Origin: Zygnema cylindricum
Taxonomy: Eukaryota > Streptophyta > Zygnematophyceae > Zygnematales > Zygnemataceae
Direction: 5' to 3'
DNA length: 64,000 bases
Assembly: GCA_037447655.1 (NCBI GenBank)
Contig: JBBHKE010001362.1
Span: 1-64,000, forward strand
Shown: one piece after another, positions 1-12,379 of the stretch
Layout of the letters: the number at the start of each line of letters is the position of its first letter
Numbering within the stretch: position 1 is the stretch's first letter
Translations under genes and position numbers: made by a program
Notes under the pieces: generated by a model
Database searches by the model: none
Told to the model about the DNA's origin: nothing
What the model saw: only the letters and a program-made list of their open reading frames with translations

Positions 1-303
1 AGATAGAGTCTGTGAGAGAGATAGGACTTAGAAAAATTAGGAGATAGGATCCTCTCTCCCAGAGAGCTTCTGTACAAAAGGTCAACTTTGACCCTCCATA
101 ACTTACTGCTCAGGGGAGCAAATTCAGATTTTCTTTTTGCTATCGACTCAGGGGAGTCTTGCCTTCACAGGGGTGCAGGTGGTCAAAGTTTTTGTCAGCC
201 AGGGTGGCTGTTATTTTTGCTAAAACATAAAGGAGTGAGGATTATCCTAGAGGCTTCTTGGAAGCTGTCCACTCTGAGGACTTATGGAGGTCTCAAAGAT
301 TCA
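1..303 (+). mobile_element. 3' part of an RLC-1 Copia LTR, cut by the window edge
   Basis: The sequence matches the last ~300 bp of the four complete RLC-1 LTRs at 7407-8460, 11208-12255, 16607-17653 and 19273-20327. It ends in TTCA at 303, comparable to the TTTCA end of the LTR at 20327. No primer binding site follows, so this is a 3' LTR or solo LTR rather than a 5' LTR. Its left part lies outside the window. Confidence 0.85.
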
Positions 304-550
304 TGGAAGATGGTAGCAAGACTCCACAAGGACATTGTGTGAATCGGTGGATTGACCCTACATTGTCGGGATATTGTATGAATCGGTGGATTGGTTTATT
401 GTTCGCACCTGTCTATTAGTGTCTGTTCCTTTTTGTTTGATATTTTATGTCGGTTCGCCTGCACTTGTTTGTTTCATGCAGGGTACCTTGCCGTCGGTCG
501 TTGATTTTTCTGTTTTTCCTTGGATAGTTAATGTTAGGCTTTTTTAGTGG

Positions 551-640
551 AAGGTAGTGACTGTTGGAATAAACTTATAGCTATGTAATAAAAGAAAGGT
601 AGTGACTGTTGGAATAAAGTTTTAGCTATGTAATTAGAGA
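551..640. repeat. Tandem duplication, period 45 bp
   Basis: Two adjacent copies starting AAGGTAGTGACTGTTGGAAT at 551 and 596, differing at a few positions. No coding role is apparent. Confidence 0.8.
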
Positions 641-1561
641 AACGTGCATTTTTATGCGTACCTTTGTTTTTTATATCATGTTCAGTACAATACAGTTGTT
701 TCACGTCTCTTTCATATGTCTCTTTCATAGAAATTCATTATTTCTGTACAAATACCAACAATACTATTAGTTCACAATTTTTAATCATTGCAATTATTTA
801 TCCTATAGACTAGCGAACCGTCGTTTCATCTCTCTCCGTTTCACAATCTACAAACGACAAAGTGTACATTCAACATTTTTATTGTCAATTAATTTTTTCG
901 TTACAAATTCCATGTACTAAATATTCTTTGTGTTTCTTAAAAAAACCATCCTCCGACCTTGACATTGTTCGTCACCATTTAGCTTTTTGACTTTTGCGAC
1001 TAAAATTCTGTTTTCGACATGTAAAATGTCCACTCTAAATCTAACGTTAACTTCAATTCGTACTCTCTTTCTCTTGTACACTTAAATTACCCATTATAAT
1101 GAGAAGGCATTTTCTCCCCTGTACTTTTTTTATATTATTATTATTTTATTTTATTTTATCTTTTTTTTCCATATTCTCTTTGCCATGGCTCTTTTTATAT
1201 TTATCTTTCATCTCTTTCTCGAATTTCTCTCGTTAATGCTCACCATACAGTTACATTCAAGAGGTTAAGGACTCACTCCACGCTCATCATCTGTGTAATT
1301 TCATTTTTCGTTTCTAATCCATGTTTGTATTGTTTTTACTGCGATCCCGGGCGATTATTTCATGCAACAATTCGTACGGTTTCATTGGTACTTCGAAATC
1401 GTATCGTCATAGCATCATCAACGAGGATTTTACAGTGGGAATATTAAATCAAGTGTTGGACAGACTTGGAGACCCTCCAATGATGCATTATTGTTTACAG
1501 GCTTATACATGTGGCAGTTGGGCATTCGACCACCACTTAGTTCCTATTTGTTTGCTTTAGA

Positions 1562-1679
1562 ACAAATAGAGTAGAATAAGACGACATAAATTATCATTGA
1601 CGAACAAATTAGACTTGGCAACAAATAGAGTAGAACAAGACGACATAAATTATCATTGACGAACAAATTAGACTTGGCA
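1562..1679. repeat. Near-perfect tandem duplication, period 59 bp
   Basis: Two copies (1562-1620 and 1621-1679) begin ACAAATAGAGTAGAA and differ by a single T/C change, so the duplication is recent. It lies 250 bp before the Copia remnant. Confidence 0.92.
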
Positions 1680-1929
1680 ACTTTAGCATTCAGAATCAGT
1701 TTATTACTGGACATTGTCCTTTCTTTACAATTGTGTTCCTTTCTGTTAGAATGGAATCTACTTTCTGAACGACTATCTATTCAATGCATTGCTACGTGTG
1801 AATGCCATTACTCTCCCAACCTAAACTTCTATCTTTTCTTCCTTTGTGATTTATCAAGTTCGTCCCTTCTGCGAATCTTGTAATCTGATTAGGTGTACGT
1901 GGTCTTAGGAGTTCTCCTAGTCACCCGAG

Positions 1930-4549
1930 ATGTTTGATCAAGGTCAACAGATAATTGGCCCGCTAGGCGCCCTTCATAAGTTCGAAGGTTCAAATTATCA
2001 ATTGTGGAGGTGTCGAGCCAAGCGACCTTTGAGGAGAGGAACTGCTTGGGAATCTTCACCCGTGCAAAAACACGTTCAATTCTTGCGGATGCATATAGTG
2101 TGAAAACAAATGAGACAAAGGCGATTAAATATTGGGACATGCGGGAGATCATAACCAAGAATTGCTTGATTCGTGGGTTGGCAGACAATCAGCTGAGAAA
2201 TGTGACCAGACTCAAAACTTATGCAAAGATTTGGGAATCCCTAGAGGCGACACAAAAACTCTCAGGTATGACAGCAAGAATCAAGCTCGGAAAGATACAC
2301 ATGACGACTGTCTACCAAGATGGCACATCCATGGCGGCTTACACCTCTCATTATGCCAACCTCTTGGCCGAAGCCAACTTTGTCAGCTTCACACTAACCA
2401 CCGACACCAAAATCACCCTTCTCATGCTTTCTCTCCCAATCGAGTATAAACCCATACTCACTTGGTTAGATCAAAAAGAAGTCTACACATGGAAGTGGAA
2501 CGAAGTTGTTGAGGCACTTCTGAAAGATGAATCTAACACGAAAATCATGACAAATCGGGATATGAACTATGTAGCTCTGCATTTGTTCCCAAATCTGGAA
2601 ACAGAATCAACAATATTGACAAGAGGGGCAGTCAGAACCACCGTAAGAAGGATGACAAAGTGTTTTTATTCTGACAAAGCAGGTCATTTCATCTCAGTTT
2701 GCAAGAAATATGCTCAAGATAAACAAAACAGAAAGGTGGATGAATCCAAACTGAAAAGGGGGAAGGGGAAAGGGAAGGAGATAGTGAGCTCACCGGCGAT
2801 GATGGCATCGTCCTTTGCTGTTGGCTCCAACGATTGGATGATAGACACTGGCGCGTCCGAGCATATGTGTTATCGGCGTGAATGGTTCAAAGAATTCAAG
2901 GAAACAACCCCATCTCGAATTTTCATAGGAGACAATCACCCTTGCCTCGCAACAGGAACAAGAGACATTGAGATAGAGACGTTAGTGGACGAAAAGTTAG
3001 CATTTCGAACAATAAAAAACGTTCTATATGTCACATATTTCAAGAGGAATCTCTACTCTATTCCCCAAGCCGAGGATAGCGGTATTATGCCAGTGTGACA
3101 GAAAGGAGGAATGATAAAACTAATGCGCGAGGGGCTAACCATTGCAGAAGGAGAGCGGATGGCAGATCAAACCTACCGTCTCAAGTGCAGCATAAGGATG
3201 AAGTCCTTTGCACTCGCAGCGAGATCAACTCTTGAAACACTAGATTTGTGGAGCAGATACGAAAGACACAAAGATCAGCGCTAATGAAAAGGCGGTTAGT
3301 GGAATTAAGGTTCACAATTTGTCAAACCAATTTCTGTGGCATTGCAGACCCCGTCACCTACACACAGAGGGGATGAGAAAAATGGTGAAAAGCAACATGG
3401 CACACGGCATCGGACTCACGTTTGTCAAGGACTCATATGATCCATGTCACGGATGCGAGATGGGAATGTCCCATCCTCTCCCCTTTCCACAAGCTGGTGC
3501 ACAAAGAGCTACCTGACCACTCGAGGTCGTGCACTCCGACGTCTAGGGACAACGAAAGTCATATCATGGTAAAAAGTACATGGTTACATTTATTGATGAC
3601 TTCACTAGGATGACACAGATTTTCTTACCCGCTCACATAAGGAAAGTTTTCACTCACTTTAAGACATACAAGGCAGCAGTGGAGAAGAAACATGGCACGC
3701 CGATCACTTGCTTGCGAAGAGACAAGAGTGGAGAGTACCTTTCAAATGAATTTAACGATTTCCTCACAACTGAGGGAATCGACCACCGCTTGAGAGCACC
3801 AGCGACAAGCGAACAGAGCGTGACACATTAATAGAGCGTCGCAGAGAGGATGAATCGTACACTTCTCGAGATGACGAGAAGCATCATGGTGGTCCACAAT
3901 ACAAAGCTGCAGTATTGGGGGGAAAGTATGAGCACTACCGTGTACCTACGCAAGAGATGTCCCACCCAAGCATTAGACAACTCCACACCATTTGAGCAAC
4001 AGATGTCCCACCCGAGCATTAGACAACTCCACACATTTTGGGCAGTGGCATGGGTTCAGACGGAACCTATCCCACCTGAAAGTGTTTCGGAGCATGGGCT
4101 ACCTGTTCAACCACAACAACAAAGGAGGGAAACTACGACCAAAGTCCATTGAGGGGACATTCTTGGGGTATGACGAGCACAGTAAAGCATAAAGAGTGCC
4201 TAACAACAACACAAAGACAATCATCATCAGCAGAGATGTAAGATTCGGTGGAAAACCACATTCCAATAGCAGTGGGAGTGAACAAGGAGGTGAGACATTT
4301 ACCTTTGATGAACAATGTCTTCAAACCCATCTAACATTCCGGCACAAGATGTTGATTCGGAGGAGGACACAGATGACTCTCCTCCAAATCCAAATACTCG
4401 TGAAAAAATAAAAGCGCAAACGGAGACAGAGTTGGAGCTAGAATCCGAGGTCACCAAAACTGCCGAGGAGATCATCGCACCAAAGAAGAGGGGCGAGACT
4501 AAAAAAGTAGCGAAAGGCGTGGTGGAAAAGGAAAAGAAAAAGAACCCTA
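1930..4549 (+). pseudogene. Copia gag-pol remnant J (gag, zinc knuckle, protease, integrase)
   Basis: Coding homology starts with ATG at 1930 (KFEGSNYQLW, the conserved start of Copia Gag), shifts frame near 2020, and continues through a 364-codon frame (2004-3098). That frame holds the Gag domain, a defective zinc knuckle (CFYSDKAGHFISVC, second Cys replaced by Ser) and protease (WMIDTGASEHMC). Broken frames follow with the pre-integrase zinc region (near 3335-3500, CHGC) and integrase core (FIDDFTRM near 3585, DKSGEYLS near 3720), then the acidic linker up to ~4545. Many stops and shifts show an inactive copy. It is unlike RLC-1 in sequence and has no visible LTRs. RT and RNase H are absent in this orientation; an inverted RT piece follows directly. 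Confidence 0.85.
3955..4046 (+). repeat. Internal duplication inside the integrase remnant
   Basis: A block beginning AGATGTCCCACCC at 3955 recurs at 4001 (period 46 bp), with about 38 bp closely matching before divergence. It repeats part of the integrase C-terminal coding sequence and adds to the decay of this copy. Confidence 0.75.
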
Positions 4550-4920
4550 AGTGTAGCCCTTAGCGACCCACCTTGCTATGAAGCGTCAATTGTTCCATCT
4601 GCATTTATTTTTATCTTAAAGGTTCACTTACTCCCAATTAGTTTTCTCCCCTCTGGCACGTCTTCCAGTGTCTATGTGTTATTCTTGAGAATTGAAGCCA
4701 TCTCTTCATTAGCGCTAGCCTTCTACTTGTCGGAATCTTCATCTGCAAGAGCACTTTTGAGAGTTGATGGTTCCTCAACATGCGCCATCCCAACAAACTT
4801 TTTCCTTGGAGTCATCAAGATCTCCAACCACTCACTGAACTTGTTAGGTGGGTTTTTGACTCGGCTTGGTCGGTAAACTGGTTTTGCTGTTAATGGACAT
4901 GAAAAAACAAGACACATTCC
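4550..4920 (-). pseudogene. Inverted fragment of Copia linker and RT N-terminus
   Basis: Read on the minus strand, the sequence gives the region just before and at the start of a Copia reverse transcriptase: EEPSTLKSALADEDSDK, ANEEMASILKNNT, TLEDVPEGRKLIGSK and FKIKINADGTID. Stops replace Trp codons (expected DSDKWK and GSKWTF). The junction with the plus-strand remnant is near 4550. It probably belongs to the same family as remnant J and supplies the part J lacks, but in the opposite orientation. Confidence 0.8.
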
Positions 4921-5140
4921 ATGCCCGTGTAAATGGCATTGATTTACTAATTATTGAAAATGACCAAACTTATAATTTTTTTGCCATGTAACTTATGAAT
5001 ATTATTAGAAATCGCATGGTTTGGGTGATAACCTATAATAAGTGGATTGTTGGAATCATGACAAAAGAGAAAATGAATGACTACATGTGTTAATTTTTGT
5101 GATCGACTGATAATTTCATTAATAAAACATATATTTTTAT

Positions 5141-6449
5141 TAGTGTTGTGTATCGAAGGCCCCTAGCCGATATTCAATATGTACCTAATTTTGGGTACCT
5201 GGTAATTGATATATGGTATCGATATATAAAGACAACAAATATCACGATATTCTAGCGATATATCGGCCGATAATTCGGTATATTTTTTATCGCAATGTAT
5301 CGAAGTTGACGCTAGGTCAACAAAATTCCAAAAGCCCCCCTGTACCAGAATCTCCTACCTCTCAGAAAATCCCATTACTACAAACATTTCCAACCACACA
5401 TTCCACACATTGGAAAACACTCACATAAGGATAAACTTTAAATTAAAAGAAGCTTCTGTCCACATAACATTAGCTTGGTCTCTTGCCCTCGTGGCTCAAC
5501 CCTTCAATTTAAAGTGTTTCCTCTACTCTCCACTCTTAATAATTCTATCTCTTAACTACTAAAACACTATTTAGTTAGTAAGAGATTTCAATGCAAAAAT
5601 GCCTTTTCTCCAATTTGGTATTAATCGCTCATGACCAAGATCAGCTGGAATTTCCACAAACTTTTCCAAAAGAAAAGATGTCTACTCTCCTCTTACACTT
5701 CACTATTTATCCATCACCGCCCTGGACTCGCCAGGCCAGAGTCAACGCTCCGTTCCGTTTTAACAGGCTTTTACCTGGGCCAATCATTGATCAGCAAAGA
5801 CTCAGACTGACCAATGCAAAAACGTGCGAAATCTCTTACTAACTACTTAGCGCTTTACTAACCAATCAAACGTTACGTTTCACTACGTAACATTTACGTG
5901 CAAAATTGCGCGCCAAACGAAACGCGACTTCGCACGAGCGTGCGTAACAAATTTCGCACGCGAAACTTCCTACGAAATTCCCTTAAGTGAAAGTGACGTT
6001 TCGTACTAAAATTTGTACGAAACGAAGCACCGTGCATACTAAACGTTTCATTAGAACTTTATGAAACGTACGCGCGTAATTTCGGTACTAATTTGACCCT
6101 TAACCCGTTTCAATGATACCCACTTGTTATTTAGACCCCACGCTGTCACCTAAATACACCCATCGCTATAACTTTTAAAATATAACTCCAAATAGCGTGA
6201 TTCTTTCGCGGACGTCTACCAATTTTAGTACTCTATAATCATAACACCTAAATACCCATTTATAAACAAGTTCGATCCGCTATTACTGTTACACCCCCCC
6301 CAAGGGAGGGGGCGTACGATTTTTTTGTGCTTTTCCATACCGCTTTCCCTATGAATTTCTTTACCATATTAAGGCCTTTGACCGATTGATAATCGATATA
6401 TTGAATATCAGATTCATCGCAATGTATTTTTACCCAATACACAACATTA
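5141..6449. mobile_element. hAT-like MITE (copy M1) interrupted by a solo Gypsy LTR
   Basis: The left end TAGTGTTGTGTATCG and right end CAATACACAACATTA are inverted repeats matching copies at 26739-31768 and 32326-33232. The interior is rich in GATATATCG-type steps, as in the other copies. There is no clear 8-bp target duplication here, unlike the other two copies. It encodes nothing. The MITE itself is about 355 bp once the LTR at 5341-6293 is removed. Confidence 0.75.
5341..6293 (-). mobile_element. Solo LTR of the Gypsy family
   Basis: The sequence starts TGTACCAGAATCTCC, ends TTACTGTTACA and matches the complete LTR at 53502-54470 throughout (953 versus 969 bp). It is flanked by runs of C on both sides, consistent with a CCCCC target duplication, though that is low-complexity evidence. 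No internal region is present, so it arose by LTR-LTR recombination. Strand is given by analogy with the full element, whose sense strand is minus when the LTR reads TGTAAC on plus. Confidence 0.88.
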
Positions 6450-6489
6450 CTTTAATACAAAGTATCACAACGTTAACTAATGTATATAA

Positions 6490-6780
6490 TGGTGCGGTCC
6501 CATCAGTTGTTTCTGTAATCGTACAACCACCTCTACAAGCCGGGTTATTTGAGTTGATGTTCCATCATGTAGAGCCTGTAAACCACGTGTTATACATTGA
6601 GTGACACCACGTGGGTTTCGACCAGATATTCAAGATCTTTTAAAAATCTTCACACTGATCACTATTTACTTCAAATCTTCGCGTACCCTGTACGTTTTGA
6701 CCAAGTGACTATACCACATACGTGTTTCTTTGATGCAAAAGACCTCTTTCTTCTACACCAAATCTGTTTTCAGGGTTTGT
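6490..6780 (+). repeat. Partial copy of repeat R1
   Basis: Similar to 37110-37390: shared blocks include CCATCAGT(T/C)GTTTCTGTAAT, GATGTTCCATCA(T/C)GTAGA and CACGTGTTATACATTGAG. It is the left part of a TIR element that is complete at 37105-37898. The right half is not adjacent. Confidence 0.7.
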
Positions 6781-7406
6781 TTTTTTTTAACAAAATTAAA
6801 ATTTCACGAGCATTGTATTTCCAACTACTATTTTACGAGTATTTTTTCCCTAAAATAATACTAAGCATTCTTTTGCTAATCTCTCTAATCGACCTATTCC
6901 CTTTGGAAAGTGTTTAAATATCCATCCAACAGGTAAAAAGAATCGACATAAAAAAAACATTTTCTAAATTTGATAGAGTTTGACATATTGTAACTCGAGG
7001 AAGGTTTTGAAAACGAGACGAACCTGGAATTTATTGTAATCTTGTTCATCTTGTTACAGTTAGGTGATAGTGCCGTTAATGATGAAGAGTTGATTATACT
7101 GACATTCATGTTGTATTTTGCACAGAAAAACATGATGTCTAGTTCGCATAATTTAATAGGATTTGCAAATGTTTTCGGGAGGACAATGATCAGACGAAGA
7201 CGGGCACATGGAAAAGACAAAATAGAACAAAAACTGAAAGAAGAAGTGGTAAAAATTGTTAGACGTAAATTTTTTGAATCTACGCTTACGTTACATTAGT
7301 TCGTAGTTAGTGTGGATATAGATTTGACCGTGCGTCGGTTTGCGTACTTTGGTTTTGTTTCGTATAGTTTGATGTAATATTTCGTGCGTGTACTTTTCAC
7401 GTCTAC
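6781..7406. other. Intergenic sequence left of the Copia nest
   Basis: AT-rich, with no coding similarity that I recognise. Short ORFs on both strands overlap each other and carry no motif. Confidence 0.55.
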
Positions 7407-8460
7407 TGTAGAAATTAATGGTCCATTTTAAGTATTTTCTAGGTCTAAATAGAAATATAGAAAGAAGCCGAGGCAGTCTACCTCTAACTTCTCTCTCGAA
7501 CTCTCAAACTTGTCGCTGTCACTAAGAAATTGGAGAGGGAGCTAGAGCCATGGCTACCTAGGCTATCCAGAGGTTTACGGGAAATATATATTAGTTAGGG
7601 GTTTTACTAAAAGTTATGTGCCGGCCAGAGGATTTGATCGTGGTACCTACCGGCCAGCAGACAGCCAGTAAGAGGTAGCCTTAACCGTTAAGTCTAGAAC
7701 TAGTGTTACATATTATATGGTTTGATCATTACTTAAACATTATCAGGTATGATAATTCATTTAACTGTAACTGTTTACGGGATACATAGATCCAGTAATA
7801 TAAAAGTATGGATTACGATACGGATAAGAAACCAATACCCCGCATTTATTTATTTAATGAAACGAATATCGCGCATGTATTTATTACAGCTACGATTAAA
7901 TATGAATTTAATCGGACGGCCGGAATTAACGCCAAGATCGCGGAAGAGGATTTCGACGGTTTGTGGTCATCGCCGCATAGGATGACACGTGGCGGAATTA
8001 CATTGGATCTCGACATCTCCGAGGATTACAGGAGCGAATTCAGACATACCACGTGTCGACATTTAGGCCATGTCATACAATGTTCATACAGAAAAAGTAC
8101 ACCGGCAGCTATACTTTTGTGTATGGAAGTGTAATGTGATTGGTTCCGTACATCAGTAAATAGAGTCTGTGAGAGAGATAGGACTTAGAAAAATTAGGAG
8201 ATAGGACCCTTTCTCCCAGATAGCTTCTGTACAAAAGGTCAACTTTGACCCTCCATTACTTACATCTCAGGGGAGCAAATTCATAGATTCTTTTTGCTAT
8301 CTACTCAGGGGAGTATTGCATTCATAGGGGTGAAGTTGGTCAGAGTTATTGTCTGCCAGGGTGGCAGTTATTTTTGATGAAACAGAAAGGGGTCAGGGTT
8401 ATCCTAGAGGCTTCTTGGAAGCGGTCCACTCTGGGGACTTATGGAGGTCTCAGAGTTTTA
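7407..8460 (+). repeat. 5' LTR of outer RLC-1 element
   Basis: 1054 bp starting TGTAGAAATTAATGG and ending GAGTTTTA, a degenerate form of the TTTCA end seen at 20327. It contains GTAC-rich blocks around 8080-8160 and the GTCAACTTTGACC motif near 8238. Directly followed by the primer site. Confidence 0.92.
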
Positions 8461-8475
8461 GGTAATGGGCCCACC
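8461..8475 (+). promoter_or_regulatory. Primer binding site, anticodon-arm (half-tRNA) type
   Basis: GGTAATGGGCCCACC directly abuts the 5' LTR. Apart from one base it is the complement of GGUGGGCCCAUAACC, the anticodon arm of plant initiator tRNA-Met (tRNA sequence from established knowledge). The usual plant Copia site, TGGTATCAGAGC, is absent. The ATG at 8465-8467 opens the gag frame. Confidence 0.8.
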
Positions 8476-11207
8476 CTCTAGGGTACCAATATTTAATGGA
8501 ACTGGCTTCATATACTAGGAAAGTATGATGATAGGAGCTCTATGCGAAAAAAGGTTTTGGGGAATAATGAGTGGACGTTTAGGGCATCCATCAAGTCTTG
8601 GAATTCCTCGAGGGTGAGGAGGAAGCACATTCACCATGAAAGAGGATCCACCTTTAACGGAGGAAATAAAAGAAGGAGAAGTGGTGGACAAAGGAAAGGA
8701 GAAGGAGGCAACCACACGAATAGCAACTCGTTCGGCATTCATGTCACCTATTCCGAGGAACGAAGAGAATGATATTGAAACTTAGGACTTCAACAATATG
8801 GCGGCAAAGCATTTCATCCTACGCCATCTCACTCAAGGACTTGCATGTTCTCATTTGCAGGTAGAAAGGGCATCCGATCTTTGGATGGCTCTCATAGAGA
8901 TGTACCGAACTGGTACGATTCAACAACAACAGTTGGCTGATCAGAAAGTTAAGGAGTAGGTATACAAATTAGGGAAGATGTTGGATTTTTGCAATGAGCT
9001 TGCTACACTCTTCATGGAGCTAGAGAGTGCGGGAAAAGATTTTGGTGAAAAAGAAAAGGTTAATTCTTTACTGATGAAGTTACCCGATGAGTTTGAGAAT
9101 ATAGTCAACCGTGGGCAGGACTTGCCGGACTCAAGGTGGATATAGAACTCAGTGGTAGGAATGATTCTCGTTCGGGAGAATACGATTGAGATCCGAAGGG
9201 GAGGAAAGGGTGGCCAAGCCTTGGCAACTGCGACCGATTGGAGGAATATGGATTCCAGGAAACCGGTCGGAAACTATGGGGGAAGGGAGCAAAAAGATCA
9301 GACCGACGAGTTTAGACCAAGGGTTTCCAAAGGTTTATGTCATTTTTGTAAGAAACCATGGCACTATATGGCAAAGTGCATTAAGCTAACCGAGCTTCGG
9401 TTAAAGGAGGGGCAGACCGGTGGTACCCTGAGAGGAAAGAAAAAGGCCCTTGTGACAGAAGTACATGGGGAGAAATCCGAGGACATGGACGATGAGCTCC
9501 TTTTAGATGAGGAGTTGGAGGAGAAAAACGAGGTCGAAATTCCACGAAGGCAGAAATGTGCTTACGGTGGATTGAAAGGTGAAGCAGGCTGGATTGATGA
9601 TTCAGGTGCCTCCATGCACATGTGTAAGGATAGGCACCTGTTCACTAAGATAAGAAAGATTCCCACCGTAGAGATAGAGTACGGGGATGGGAGGATAGTC
9701 ACCCTACTCTTGTAGGATCGGTAGATTTGAAAGTGTTTGTAGAAGGAAAGACATCCATAGTAACATTCTCCGATGTATTGTTTATTTCGGAGTTGAACAA
9801 AAACCGCATCTCTACATCCGTATAAGATGATAAGGGTTTTTTTACTAGCACTAGTGAAAGAGTCTTTACTGCTAGTTTTGAGGAGGATGTCTTTTTCATT
9901 GCTGAGAAAGGTAGCCATGAGATGTTTAGGCTGGTTTTAAGTTATGAAAAGAAGAAACTTTATTATGCTGGTGTTCATGATATTATGATGTGGCATAAGA
10001 GGCTTGGGCATGTGAATCTAGACAAGTTAAGAGAGATGAAAAAGACGAAGTGGTGGAAGGGATTAAGTTCAGTGAGAGTGATAATAAAAGTGATTGTAAT
10101 GGATGTGCTCAAGGTAAAACACACAGATTACCATTTCCTAAAACAACCACCTATAAGGGAGAAAATATTATAGATCTAGTACACACAGACATTTGGGGAC
10201 CGGCTAAAGTGCCCTCACCGGGGGTGAAGAGATTTATGATGACTATCACTATTGATTGATCTCGGTATTCCCGGGTGTATTTTTTGAAAATCAAGTCCGA
10301 AGCTCATGATTGTTTTAGACAATATAAAGCATGGAGCGAAAAACTCCATGAAACTCCAATCAAGAGAATAAGGAGTGACAATGGTGGAGAGTATACTTCT
10401 TACAAGTTTGAGGAATTTCTGAGGGAAGATGGGATCCAACACCAAAAGACAGTTGTAGAAAACCCGGAACAGAATGGGGTAGTTGAAAGGTTAAATAGAA
10501 CACTATGTTATAGTGCTAGAAGTATGTTTTCAGATAAGAAGATAGGAAAAAGGTTTTGGGCAGAAGCAATGAACTGTGCTAATTACCTCAAAAATAAAGT
10601 TGTTACTTCAGTTATAAAAGATCAAACACCTTATGAGAGATGGATAGGCCGGAAACCAGACATATCTCACTTAAAGATTTTCGGCAGTCAAGTATTCATT
10701 CTAGATACAGATCGGTCTAATTGGAAGCTAGATCCTAAAGGAAAACCGGGATACTTATTAGGATATGATGAGGATATTAAAGGATATAGAGTTTATGATC
10801 TAAAAAGGGAAGATATAATCTTAGTAAAACATCTAGTAGTTATGGATGAAGGAAATTCTGTGGATCTCTTCAAATATAGAAAGTTAGTAAAAATCAGATT
10901 TGAGTCACAAATTTCCGATGACTTTGAGCTTCCTAACTATCCAGGTTTTAGAGAAGATGACATTCTTGCAGGTACAAATCAGACCGAAAAGGACTCGGCT
11001 GTGGAAACTCCAGTGGAAACTCCAGTGACAACTTTACCCGAAATGGAAGACGTGGTGGAAATTGATTCGGAATCAAGGGATAGGGGAGAAGCGGAGTTTG
11101 TTCCAAAGAATCCACGAGAACCATCTATTCCGGCCTCAAATTTTGAAGGGGGAAGGAGAAGTAGCAAAATACTGTAAGAAAAACAGGTTAATAACAAGGT
11201 AACTAAA
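8465..11207 (+). pseudogene. gag, protease and integrase of outer RLC-1 element
   Basis: From the ATG inside the primer site, the frame reads MGPPSRVPIFNGTGFIY and meets TAG where Trp is expected, then continues in frame with GALCEKRFWGI. Later pieces: Gag body ~8830-9230, zinc knuckle CHFCKKPWHYMAKC near 9340-9380, protease WIDDSGASMHMC near 9590, pre-integrase WHKRLGHVN near 9990, integrase core LVHTDIWGP near 10180, SDNGGEYTS near 10375 and EQNGVVERLNRT near 10470. The last frame runs to a stop at 11175-11177. Several nonsense changes and frameshifts (for example near 9715 and 10050) inactivate it. The coding sequence resumes after the nested element at 17654. Confidence 0.88.
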
Positions 11208-12255
11208 TGAAACTCTGAGACCTCCATAAGTCCTTAGAGTGGACAACTTCCAAAAAGCCTCTAGGATAATCCTGACCCCTTTGTGTTTAAGCAAAAAAAA
11301 CTGCCACCCTGGCAAAAAAAAACTCTGACTATCTTCACCCGTGTGAAGACAAGACTCCCCTGAGTCGATAACAAAAAGAATATCTGAATTTGCTCCTCTG
11401 AGGAGTAAGTTATGGAGGGTCAAAGTTGACCTTTTGTACTGAAGCTCTCTCGGAGAGAGGGTCCTATCTTCTAATTTTTCTAAGTCCTATCTCTCTCACA
11501 GACTGTATCTACTGATGTACGGAACCAATCAGATTACAGTTCCGTACGCAAAAGTACAGCTGCAGGTGTACTTTATGTACGGACACTGTACAACATGCTT
11601 TAAATGTCGACACGTGGTATGTCCGGATTCACTCCTTTAATCCTCGGAGATGCTGCGCTCCAATGTAACTTCGCCACGTGTCATCCGATGTGGCGATGCC
11701 CACAAACCGCCGAATTCTCCTTCCGCGATCTCGGCGCTAATTCCGGCCGTCTGATTTAAACTCGCATTTGATCGTAGCCGTAATGAATACATGCGCGGTA
11801 TTTGTTTCGCTTACGAAATCAATGCGCGGTATTGATTTCTTACCCATACCGTAATTCGTACTTTTACACTACCATATCTATGTATCTCGTTAACAGTTAT
11901 AGTTAAATGACTTATCCTACGTGTATTTGTTTAAATAACTATCGTACTATATACTACGTAACATTACTTCTAGACTTAACGGCTAAGGCTACCGGCTATC
12001 TACTCATTGACGGCCGGCAGGTACCAGGATCAAATCCTGTCGCCGGCCCATACCTTTTAGTAATTAATCCCTATACTAATATAAATTTCCCGTAAACCTG
12101 ATGATAGCCTAGGTAGCCATGGCTCTAGCTTCCTCTCAAATTTCTCAGTGACTGCGACAAGTTTGAGAGTTGGAGAGAGAAGTAAGAGGTAGACTGCCTC
12201 GGCTTCTTTATTTCTATTCAGACCTAGAAAATACTTAAAACCATTAATTTCTATA
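11208..12255 (-). repeat. 3' LTR of inner RLC-1 element
   Basis: 1048 bp; on the minus strand it starts TATAGAAATTAATGG (TG changed to TA) and ends GAGTTTCA. It closely matches the partner at 16607-17653, with scattered base changes and small indels. Confidence 0.92.
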
Positions 12256-12268
12256 CTCCCCTTATTTT
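12256..12268 (-). promoter_or_regulatory. Polypurine tract of inner RLC-1 element
   Basis: On the minus strand AAAATAAGGGGAG lies directly before the 3' LTR. The same motif ends the internal region of element F (27964-27976), consistent with the two families being served by the same replication machinery. The outer copy has GAAAATAAAGGTG at the matching place. Confidence 0.8.
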
Positions 12269-12379
12269 CTAGTCAATCTTTAACTTCAGACCACACTTCT
12301 CCCTGCAGAAAATTAGCTTAGGGGAAGGCACAAGTTTGGTCATCATATCTGCTACCATCTCACTATCTGGTCGGTACTC

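Larger units (their letters stand above)
304..1929. other. Intergenic stretch with no recognisable gene
   Basis: AT-rich sequence. A short ORF of 79 codons at 1321-1560 has no motif that I recognise and is not called. Two tandem duplications lie here and are listed separately. The sequence just before 1930 may include the lost 5' LTR or leader of the Copia remnant, but no LTR boundary or primer site is visible. Confidence 0.6.
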
